Positions 27,101-39,100 of a stretch of 64,000 nt of DNA are shown in pieces. The DNA is from Fulvivirga ligni. GTDB taxonomy: Bacteria; Bacteroidota; Bacteroidia; Cytophagales; Cyclobacteriaceae. The stretch's first letter is position 1. The number at the start of each line of letters is the position of its first letter. Under the pieces are notes generated by a model, which was not told the origin of the DNA, did not search any database, and saw only the letters and a program-made list of their open reading frames with translations. A program made the position numbers and the translations under genes. The stretch spans positions 2,523,001 through 2,587,000 of the forward strand of contig NZ_CP089979.1 in assembly GCF_021389935.1 (NCBI RefSeq), written 5' to 3'.

Positions 27101-30100
27101 ATCCACGGCCCTGGAGAGTCAGTTGGTAGAGGTTTGGTCAGAAGTATTAAAGTTACCCGCGGCAGATATCAGTGTTACCCGCAGTTTTTTCGAGCTGGGA
27201 GGTCATTCACTACGAGCAACGGTAATGGTCAATAAGCTGGCAAAAGTTCTAGAGGTATCAGTACCCTTGCAGTCGGTATTCCGTTATCAGGATATTCGTA
27301 GCCTTAGTCGCTACATATCAGGTTTAGGAGTTACCTCATATGAGCCTATTCCTATAGCCTCAGAAAAGGCCAGTTATTCCCTGTCTCCCTCTCAGCAGCG
27401 GATGTATTTTCTATATGAGTATGACCGTAGCTCTGTAGCTTATAATATGCCCCGAGTTTTACGATTGGGCTCTACGATAAATTTAGATCAGTTAAAGTTG
27501 GCTATACATGGTCTGGTTCTTCGTCATGAGATATTACGTACCAGCTTTGAAGAGGATGAAGAAGTTGTATTTCAGCGAGTTCAAAGTGGAGAAGATTTTG
27601 CGCTAGAAACTTATAGAGGGAAAGAGTGTGAGATAGACTCAATAGTTTCAGATTTTGTACGTCCTTTTAATTTGAGTGAGAGTCCCTTCCGGGCAGGTTT
27701 AATCATTTTAGAAGAAGGGGGTTATATTTTACTCATGGATATGCATCACATAGTAAGTGATGGTGTTTCAGACAGTATACTTGTAGATGACTTTGTGCAG
27801 TTATATTCTGGTAATGACTTGCCCGAAGTTCGTCTTCATTACAAGGATTATGCGGAATGGCAGCAGTCAGATTCCCAGCAGTCATTACTAGAGTCCCAAC
27901 GTACCTACTGGCTGGAGGTTTATTCTGACTCAGTGAGTCCTCTTGAGCTTCCACTGGATTATTCACGTCCGGAAGAGATGAGCTATGCAGGAGGTTTACG
28001 CAGTTATAGATTAAGTGAAGATTTGAGTATCGGCCTACGCAAGTTATCAGAAGGGAGTGAAGCTACTATGTTCATGACGTTTTTGTCGTTACTGAATATT
28101 TTTCTGAGCAAATTATGTAATCAGTCAGATATAGTAGTAGGTACTCCTGTAGCGGGTCGTCATCATGCAGATCTTGAAGATGTTGTTGGCTTGTTTGTTA
28201 ACACCTTGCCATTACGTCATCATGTTGAAGGTTCTGGAAGCTTCCGTTCTTTTCTGGAGCATGTAAAAAGCGTTTCATTATCGGGCTTTGCGCATCAGGT
28301 TTATCCTTATGAAGAGTTGGTAGATATTCTGCATATACCCCGATCGGTGAACCGTAATCCTTTGTTTGATGTGATGTACTCCTATCATAACCAGGAGTCT
28401 TCTAGTGATGTTCAGGGAGATTTGGATGTTTCTCTTTATGAGGGTTCGAGTTCCCGAATTATATCCAAGTTTGATTTAAATTTTTCTATTGTAGATCAGG
28501 GGGCACAATTTGAGATTAATCTGATATACAAAACCTCATTATTTTCACCCTCCACGATAGATCGTTTTATGGGTTATATAGATCGTATTATCACTACGGT
28601 CATACCGAACCCTGATATACTTTTGAACGATATAGATATTTTATCAGCTTTAGAGCGTGATAAGTTGCTTGAAGATAGCAGAGGAGAGGAAGTGGATTAT
28701 TCATCAGAGAAGACAGTTCTGGACTTATTTGAAGAGCAGGTATCTCTTACACCGGATCATATATCCTTGGTTTATCATGATCAGGAGTTGACCTACCGTG
28801 AATTAGATGCTCGTTCAAACCAGCTGGCTAATTATTTGATTGAAGTACAGGGAGTTTCTCGCGGAGATATTATCGGGTTGATGGTTGATCGTTGCCCGGA
28901 GCTTATAATTGGGATGCTGGGTATCCTGAAATCAGGGTGTACTTATCTTCCTGTTGATATTAGTCAGCCAGAATTACGTATACTGAATCAGCTTGCTGAG
29001 AGTGGTTCTGTTCTTTTACTTACAGGTAGCACAGATACATGGTCAGGTAGTAGTATACCGTTGCTGAATATTAATGACCGTTCTATACTTAATTCTTCTA
29101 TTAGTGCCCCGTGTGTTAGGATATCGGTTACGGATACGGTTTATATTATTTATACATCAGGCAGTACAGGTACTCCTAAAGGGGTTATGATAGGTCATGA
29201 AGGGATTGTAAATCTGATAGCTCACCAGAAGAGGTATTTTGGGATATCTGATGATGAGCGTATACTTCAGTTTTCTACGATAATATTTGATGCTTCCGTA
29301 GAGCAGATCTGGCTGGCACTATTAAGTGGTTCATCGCTGGTGCTGATCGGTAAAGATGATATTTCAGAGTCAGACAGGTTTAAAAGTTATTTAATTACTC
29401 ATGGAGTCACCCATTTGCATGCTACACCGTCGTTTCTTGAGAGCATTGATATCGGTGAAGTTCCTACTTTACGCAGGGTAGTTTCCGGAGGAGAGGCTTG
29501 CAAAAGAGATCTTTACAACCGGTATAAAGGGCGCTATTTATTTTATAATAAGTATGGACCTACCGAGACAACTGTAACCAGCATTGAATACCATGCAACA
29601 GATAGTTCTTCAATCCGTTCAGAACTTCCTATAGGCAAACCTATCCAAAACACACAGGCCTATGTATTGGGTTTGAATTTGGAGGTATTACCAAAGGGTG
29701 CTATCGGAGAGCTTTACCTTGGAGGGAAGGGGCTTGCACAGGGCTACCTAAACAACCCTTCTCTCACACAAGATAAATTTGTAGATAACCCTTATGGATC
29801 AGTAGGAGATCGGATGTACCGCACGGGAGACCTAGCCCGGTGGGGTTCAGACGGTGTTCTGGAGTTTATGGGTCGTGTAGACGATCAGGTTAAAGTTCGA
29901 GGCTACCGTATAGAGCCAGGCGAGATAGAACACCAGCTACTGTTACATCCATCTATAGACAGTGCAGTAGTTGTAGCACAGGGAGAGTCAGAGAAGTACC
30001 TTGTGGCTTACTATGTATGCTCCTCAGATGTGTCCTCATCAGATCTTAGAGGTCATTTGCAATCAGTTTTACCTGATTATATGGTTCCTCCGCATTATGT

Positions 30101-33100
30101 ACATTTATCACACTTACCTCTTACTTCCAGCGGGAAGGTAAACAAAAGGGCGCTGCCTATCCCAGATCTTACAGAAGGATCAGACTATGAAGGTGCATCC
30201 ACGGCCCTGGAGAGTCAGTTGGTAGAGGTTTGGTCAGAAGTATTAAAGTTACCCGCGGCAGATATCAGTGTTACCCGCAGTTTTTTCGAGCTGGGAGGTC
30301 ATTCACTACGGGCAACGGTAATGGTCAATAAGCTGGCAAAAGTTCTAGAGGTATCAGTACCCTTGCAGTCGGTATTCCGTTATCAGGATATTCGTAGCCT
30401 TAGTCGCTACATATCAGGTTTAGGAGTTACCTCATATGAGCCTATTCCTATAGCCTCAGAAAAGGCCAGTTATTCCCTGTCTCCCTCTCAGCAGCGGATG
30501 TATTTTCTATATGAGTATGACCGTAGCTCTGTAGCTTATAATATGCCCCGAGTTTTACGATTGGGCTCTACGATAAATTTAGATCAGTTAAAGTTGGCTA
30601 TACATGGTCTGGTTCTTCGTCATGAGATATTACGTACCAGCTTTGAAGAGGATGAAGAAGTTGTATTTCAGCGAGTTCAAAGTGGAGAAGATTTTGCGCT
30701 AGAAACTTATAGAGGGAAAGAGTGTGAGATAGACTCAATAGTTTCAGATTTTGTACGTCCTTTTAATTTGAGTGAGAGTCCCTTCCGGGCAGGTTTAATC
30801 ATTTTAGAAGAAGGGGGTTATATTTTACTCATGGATATGCATCACATAGTAAGTGATGGTGTTTCAGACAGTATACTTGTAGATGACTTTGTGCAGTTAT
30901 ATTCTGGTAATGACTTGCCCGAAGTTCGTCTTCATTACAAGGATTATGCGGAATGGCAGCAGTCAGATTCCCAGCAGTCATTACTAGAGTCCCAACGTAC
31001 CTACTGGCTGGAGGTTTATTCTGACTCAGTGAGTCCTCTTGAGCTTCCACTGGATTATTCACGTCCAGAAGAGATGAGCTATGCAGGAGGTTTACGCAGT
31101 TATATATTAAGTGAAGATTTGAGTATCGGCCTACGCAAGTTATCAGAAGGGAGTGAAGCTACTATGTTCATGACGTTTTTGTCGTTACTGAATATTTTTC
31201 TGAGCAAATTATGTAATCAGTCAGATATAGTAGTAGGTACTCCTGTAGCGGGTCGTCATCATGCAGATCTTGAAGATGTTGTTGGCTTGTTTGTTAACAC
31301 CTTGCCATTACGTCATCATGTTGAAGGTTCTGGAAGCTTCCGTTCTTTTCTGGAGCATGTAAAAAGCGTTTCATTATCGGGCTTTGCGCATCAGGTTTAT
31401 CCTTATGAAGAGTTGGTAGATATTCTGCATATACCCCGATCGGTGAACCGTAATCCTTTGTTTGATGTGATGTACTCCTATCATAACCAGGAGTCTTCTA
31501 GTGATGTTCAGGGAGATTTGGATGTTTCTCTTTATGAGGGTTCGAGTTCCCATATCATATCCAAGTTTGATTTGAGTCTGTCAGTTTCCGATGTAGGAGA
31601 CTGTTTTCAAATGGAATTTGAATATAAGAGTTCATTATTTTCACCCTCAACGATAGATCGTTTCATGGGGTACCTTGAGCGAATCATATCCTCCGTATTA
31701 TCAGAGCCGGGTATTCTGTTGCAGGATATAGATATTTTATCGTCTAGAGAACGAGAGGAGTTACTTGATGATTTTAGTGGTCAGGAATTTTCACATCCTA
31801 TAGATAAAACAGTTTTAGATTTTTTCAAAAGTCAGGTATCCCAAACTCCAGATAACATAGCACTAATTTATGAAGATATACAGCTAAGTTATAAGGAGCT
31901 TGATGATCGGACGAATCAATTGGCTAATTATCTAATTGAGAGAAAAGGGGTTAATATTGAAGATGTTGTAGGTATTTATCTTCGTCGCTCTGAAGAGATT
32001 GTCATAGCGATGTTAGGTATCTTGAAATCAGGGGGATCATATGTGCCAATTGATAATGAGTACACTAACGAGCGTGTAAACAAGATTATAAAGGAATCGG
32101 GAGCTGGGTGCATCATTACCGATATAGAGGTTGAGATGCTTGAAGGTTTAGATGTTATTTACATAAAAGAAGATCCGATAATTTCAGAGTCTCCATCGAC
32201 TGCACCTAATGTTTCCATTTCATCCTCGTCATTGGCTTATATAATTTATACTTCAGGTAGTACTGGAGTTCCGAACGGAGTTTTGATAAGCCATAATTCC
32301 CTTTTGGATTACAGTCTGACTTTTAAGGAATATTTTTCAATAACGGCGGCTGATCGTGTTATTCAGCAGTCCTCCATAGCTTTTGATACTATAGTTGAAG
32401 AAGTTTTCCCAGCTCTTTTATCAGGTGCTTCGATTATTGTTATGCCTAATGGAGGAAGAGATATTGACTACCTGAAGAACTCTATACAGAATCATGGGGC
32501 TAATGTTTTAAGTACTACTCCTTTGGTTCTTAGTGAATTAAATACCAGTGCAGCTGAACTTCAGAACTTACGCTTGATTATAAGCGGTGGAGATGTCCTT
32601 ATTCCTACTTACATTGATAGGCTGATGAATTTTTTTCCTGTTTATAATACTTATGGTCCATCCGAGGCAACCGTTTGTATAACATATAACAGAATTAATA
32701 AATTATCTGATACATCCTTAATCGGCAGGCCGGTATATAACCACCGGGTTTATATAGTTGATAAGTATGGTAAGCTGTGTGTGCGAGGTTCTGTGGGGGA
32801 GTTATGTGTAAGCGGACCAGGATTAGCCCGCGGCTACCTAAACAACCCTTCTCTCACACAAGATAAATTTGTAGATAACCCTTATGGATCAGTAGGAGAT
32901 CGGATGTATCGCACGGGAGACCTAGCCCGGTGGGGTTCAGACGGTGTTCTGGAATTTATGGGTCGTGTAGACGATCAGGTTAAAGTTCGAGGCTACCGTA
33001 TAGAGCCAGGCGAGATAGAACACCAGCTACTGTTACATCCATCTATAGACAGTGCAGTAGTTGTAGCACAGGGAGAGTCAGAGAAGTACCTTGTGGCTTA

Positions 33101-36100
33101 CTATGTATGCTCCTCAGATGTGTCCTCATCAGATCTTAGAGGTCATTTGCAATCTGTTTTACCTGATTATATGGTTCCTCCGCATTATGTACATTTATCA
33201 CATTTGCCTCTTACTTCCAGCGGGAAGGTAAACAAAAGGGCGCTGCCTATCCCAGATCTTACAGAAGGATCAGACTATGAAGGTGCATCCACGGCCCTGG
33301 AGAGTCAGTTGGTAGAGGTTTGGTCAGAAGTATTAAAGTTACCCGCGGCAGATATCAGTGTTACCCGCAGTTTTTTCGAGCTGGGAGGTCATTCACTACG
33401 AGCAACGGTAATGGTCAATAAGCTGGCAAAAGTTCTAGAGGTATCAGTACCCTTGCAGTCGGTATTCCGTTATCAGGATATTCGTAGCCTTGGTCGCTAC
33501 ATATCAGGTTTAGGAGTTACCTCATATGAGCCTATTCCTATAGCCTCAGAAAAGGCCAGTTATTCCCTGTCTCCCTCTCAGCAGCGGATGTATTTTTTAT
33601 ATGAGTATGACCGTAGCTCTGTAGCTTATAATATGCCCCGTGTTTTACGATTGGGCTCTACGATAAATTTAGATCAGTTAAAGTTGGCTATACATGGTCT
33701 GGTTCTTCGTCATGAGATATTACGTACCAGCTTTGAAGAGGATGAAGAAGTTGTATTTCAGCGAGTTCAAAGTGGAGAAGATTTTGCGTTAGAAACTTAT
33801 AAAGGGAAAGAGTGTGAGATAGACTCAATAGTTTCAGATTTTGTACGTCCTTTTAATTTGAGTGAGAGTCCCTTCCGGGCAGGTTTAATCATTTTAGAAG
33901 AAGGGGGTTATATTTTACTCATGGATATGCATCACATAGTAAGTGATGGTGTTTCAGACGGTATACTTGTAGATGACTTTGTGCAGTTATATTCTGGTAA
34001 TGACTTGCCCGAAGTTCGTCTTCATTACAAGGATTATGCGGAATGGCAGCAGTCAGATTCCCAGCAGTCATTACTAGAGTCCCAACGTACCTACTGGCTG
34101 GAGGTTTATTCTGACTCAGTGAGTCCTCTTGAGCTTCCACTGGATTATTCACGTCCAGAAGAGATGAGCTATGCAGGAGGTTTACGCAGTTATAGATTAA
34201 GTGAAGATTTGAGTATCGGCCTACGCAAGTTATCAGAAGGGAGTGAAGCTACTATGTTCATGACGTTTTTGTCGTTACTGAATATTTTTCTGAGCAAATT
34301 ATGTAATCAGTCAGATATAGTAGTAGGTACTCCTGTAGCGGGTCGTCATCATGCAGATCTTGAAGATGTTGTTGGCTTGTTTGTTAACACCTTGCCATTA
34401 CGTCATCATGTTGAAGGTTCTGGAAGCTTCCGTTCTTTTCTGGAGCATGTAAAAAGCGTTTCATTATCGGGCTTTGCGCATCAGGTTTATCCTTATGAAG
34501 AGTTGGTAGATATTCTGCATATACCCCGATCGGTGAACCGTAATCCTTTGTTTGATGTGATGTACTCCTATCATAACCAGGAGTCTTCTAGTGATGTTCA
34601 GGGAGATTTGGATGTTTCTCTTTATGAGGGTTCGAGTTCCCGAATTATATCCAAGTTTGATTTAAATTTTTCTATTGTAGATCAGGGGGCACAATTTGAG
34701 ATTAATCTGATATACAAAACCTCATTATTTTCACCCTCCACGATAGATCGTTTTATGGGTTATATAGATCGTATTATCACTACGGTCATACCGAACCCTG
34801 ATATACTTTTGAACGATATAGATATTTTATCAGCTTTAGAGCGTGATAAGTTGCTTGAAGATAGCAGAGGAGAGGAAGTGGATTATTCATCAGAGAAGAC
34901 AGTTCTGGACTTATTTGAAGAGCAGGTATCTCTTACACCGGATCATATATCCTTGGTTTATCATGATCAGGAGTTGACCTACCGTGAATTAGATGCTCGT
35001 TCAAACCAGCTGGCTAATTATTTGATTGAAGTACAGGGAGTTTCTCGCGGAGATATTATCGGGTTGATGGTTGATCGTTGCCCGGAGCTTATAATTGGGA
35101 TGCTGGGTATCCTGAAATCAGGGTGTACTTACCTTCCTGTTGATATTAGTCAGCCAGAATTACGTATACTGAATCAGCTTGCTGAGAGTGGTTCTGTTCT
35201 TTTACTTACAGATAGCACAGGTACATGGTCAGGTAGTAGTATACCGTTGCTGAATATTAATGACCGTTCTATACTTAATTCTTCTGTTAATGCCCCGTGT
35301 GTTAGGATATCGGTTACGGATACGGTTTATATTATTTATACATCAGGCAGTACAGGTACTCCTAAAGGGGTTATGATAGGTCATGAAGGGATTGTAAATC
35401 TGATAGCTCACCAGCAGAAGTATTTTGGGATATCTGATGATGAGCGTATACTTCAGTTTTCTACGATAATATTTGATGCTTCCGTAGAGCAGATCTGGCT
35501 GGCACTATTAAGTGGTTCATCGCTGGTGCTGATCGGTAAAGATGATATTTCAGAGTCAGACAGGTTTAAAAGTTATTTAATTACTCATGGGGTCACCCAT
35601 TTGCATGCTACACCGTCGTTTCTTGAGAGCATTGATATCGGTGAAGTTCCTACTTTACGCAGGGTAGTTTCCGGAGGAGAGGCCTGCAAAAGAGATCTTT
35701 ACAACCGGTATAAAGGGCGCTATTTGTTTTATAATGAATATGGACCTACCGAGACAACTGTCACCAGCATTGAATACCATGCAACAGATAGTTCTTCAAT
35801 CCGTTCAGAACTTCCTATAGGCAAACCTATCCAAAACACACAGGCCTATGTATTGGGTTTGAATTTGGAGGTATTACCAAAGGGCGCTATCGGAGAGCTT
35901 TACCTTGGAGGGAAGGGGCTTGCACAGGGCTACCTAAACAACCCTTCTCTCACACAGGATAAATTTGTAGATAACCCTTATGGATCAGTAGGAGATCGGA
36001 TGTACCGCACGGGAGACCTTGCCCGTTGGCGTTCAGACGGTGTTCTGGAGTTTATGGGTCGTGTAGACGATCAGGTTAAAGTTCGAGGCTACCGTATAGA

Positions 36101-39100
36101 GCCAGGCGAGATAGAACACCAGCTACTGTTGCATCCATCTATAGACAGTGCAGTAGTTGTAGCACAGGGAGAGTCAGAGAAGTACCTTGTGGCTTACTAT
36201 GTATGCTCCTCAGATGTGTCCTCATCAGATCTTAGAGGTCATTTGCAATCAGTTTTACCTGATTATATGGTTCCTCCGCATTATGTACATTTATCACACT
36301 TACCTCTTACTTCCAGCGGGAAGGTAAACAAAAGGGCGCTGCCTATCCCAGATCTTACAGAAGGATCAGACTATGAAGGTGCATCCACGGCCCTGGAGAG
36401 TCAGTTGGTAGAGGTTTGGTCAGAAGTATTAAAGTTACCCGCGGCAGATATCAGTGTTACCCGCAGTTTTTTCGAGCTGGGAGGTCATTCACTACGAGCA
36501 ACGGTAATGGTCAATAAGCTGGCTAAAGTTCTTGAGGTATCAGTACCCTTGCAGTCGGTATTCCGTTATCAGGATATTCGTAGCCTTGGTCGCTACATAT
36601 CAGGTTTAGGAGTTACCTCATATGAGCCTATTCCTATAGCCTCAGAAAAGGCCAGTTATTCCCTGTCTCCCTCTCAGCAGCGGATGTATTTTTTATATGA
36701 GTATGACCGTAGCTCTGTAGCTTATAATATGCCCCGTGTTTTACGATTGGGCTCTACGATAAATTTAGATCAGTTAAAGTTGGCTATACATGGTCTGGTT
36801 CTTCGTCATGAGATATTACGTACCAGCTTTGAAGAGGATGAAGAAGTTGTATTTCAGCGAGTTCAAAGTGGAGAAGATTTTGCGTTAGAAACTTATAAAG
36901 GGAAAGAGTGTGAGATAGACTCAATAGTTTCAGATTTTGTACGTCCTTTTAATTTGAGTGAGAGTCCCTTCCGGGCAGGTTTAATCATTTTAGAAGAAGG
37001 GGGTTATATTTTACTCATGGATATGCATCACATAGTAAGTGATGGTGTTTCAGACGGTATACTTGTAGATGACTTTGTGCAGTTATATTCTGGTAATGAC
37101 TTGCCCGAAGTTCGTCTTCATTACAAGGATTATGCGGAATGGCAGCAGTCAGATTCCCAGCAGTCATTACTAGAGTCCCAACGTACCTACTGGCTGGAGG
37201 TTTATTCTGACTCAGTGAGTCCTCTTGAGCTTCCACTGGATTATTCACGTCCAGAAGAGATGAGCTATGCAGGAGGTTTACGCAGTTATATATTAAGTGA
37301 AGATTTGAGTATCGGCCTACGCAAGTTATCAGAAGGGAGTGAAGCTACTATGTTCATGACGTTTTTGTCGTTACTGAATATTTTTCTGAGCAAATTATGT
37401 AATCAGTCAGATATAGTAGTAGGTACTCCTGTAGCGGGTCGTCATCATGCAGATCTTGAAGATGTTGTTGGCTTGTTTGTTAACACCTTGCCATTACGTC
37501 ATCATGTTGAAGGTTCTGGAAGCTTCCGTTCTTTTCTGGAGCATGTAAAAAGCGTTTCATTATCGGGCTTTGCGCATCAGGTTTATCCTTATGAAGAGTT
37601 GGTAGATATTCTGCATATACCCCGATCGGTGAACCGTAATCCTTTGTTTGATGTGATGTACTCCTATCATAACCAGGAGTCTTCTAGTGATGTTCAGGGA
37701 GATTTGGATGTTTCTCTTTATGAGGGTTCGAGTTCCCGAATTATATCCAAGTTTGATTTAAATTTTTCTATTGTAGATCAGGGGGCACAATTTGAGATTA
37801 ATCTGATATACAAAACCTCATTATTTTCACCCTCCACGATAGATCGTTTTATGGGTTATATAGATCGTATTATCACTACGGTCATACCGAACCCTGATAT
37901 ACTTTTGAGCGATATAGATATTTTATCAGCTTTAGAGCGTGATAAGTTGCTTGAAGATAGCAGAGGAGAGGAAGTGGATTATTCATCAGAGAAGACAGTT
38001 CTGGACTTATTTGAAGAGCAGGTATCTCTTACACCGGATCATATATCCTTGGTTTATCATGATCAGGAGTTGACCTACCGTGAATTAGATGCTCGTTCAA
38101 ACCAGCTGGCTAATTATTTGATTGAAGTACAGGGAGTTTCTCGCGGAGATATTATCGGGTTGATGGTTGATCGTTGCCCGGAGCTTATAATTGGGATGCT
38201 GGGTATCCTGAAATCAGGGTGTACTTACCTTCCTGTTGATATTAGTCAGCCAGAATTACGTATACTGAATCAGCTTGCTGAGAGTGGTTCTGTTCTTTTA
38301 CTTACAGATAGCACAGGTACATGGTCAGGTAGTAGTATACCGTTGCTGAATATTAATGACCGTTCTATACTTAATTCTTCTGTTAATGCCCCGTGTGTTA
38401 GGATATCGGTTACGGATACGGTTTATATTATTTATACATCAGGCAGTACAGGTACTCCTAAAGGGGTTATGATAGGTCATGAAGGGATTGTAAATCTGAT
38501 AGCTCACCAGCAGAAGTATTTTGGGATATCTGATGATGAGCGTATACTTCAGTTTTCTACGATAATATTTGATGCTTCCGTAGAGCAGATCTGGCTGGCA
38601 CTATTAAGTGGTTCATCGCTGGTGCTGATCGGTAAAGATGATATTTCAGAGTCAGACAGGTTTAAAAGTTATTTAATTACTCATGGGGTCACCCATTTGC
38701 ATGCTACACCGTCGTTTCTTGAGAGCATTGATATCGGTGAAGTTCCTACTTTACGCAGGGTAGTTTCCGGAGGAGAGGCCTGCAAAAGAGATCTTTACAA
38801 CCGGTATAAAGGGCGCTATTTGTTTTATAATGAATATGGACCTACCGAGACAACTGTCACCAGCATTGAATACCATGCAACAGATAGTTCTTCAATCCGT
38901 TCAGAACTTCCTATAGGCAAACCTATCCAAAACACACAGGCCTATGTATTGGGTTTGAATTTGGAGGTATTACCAAAGGGCGCTATCGGAGAGCTTTACC
39001 TTGGAGGGAAGGGGCTTGCACAGGGCTACCTAAACAACCCTTCTCTCACACAGGATAAATTTGTAGATAACCCTTATGGATCAGTAGGAGATCGGATGTA

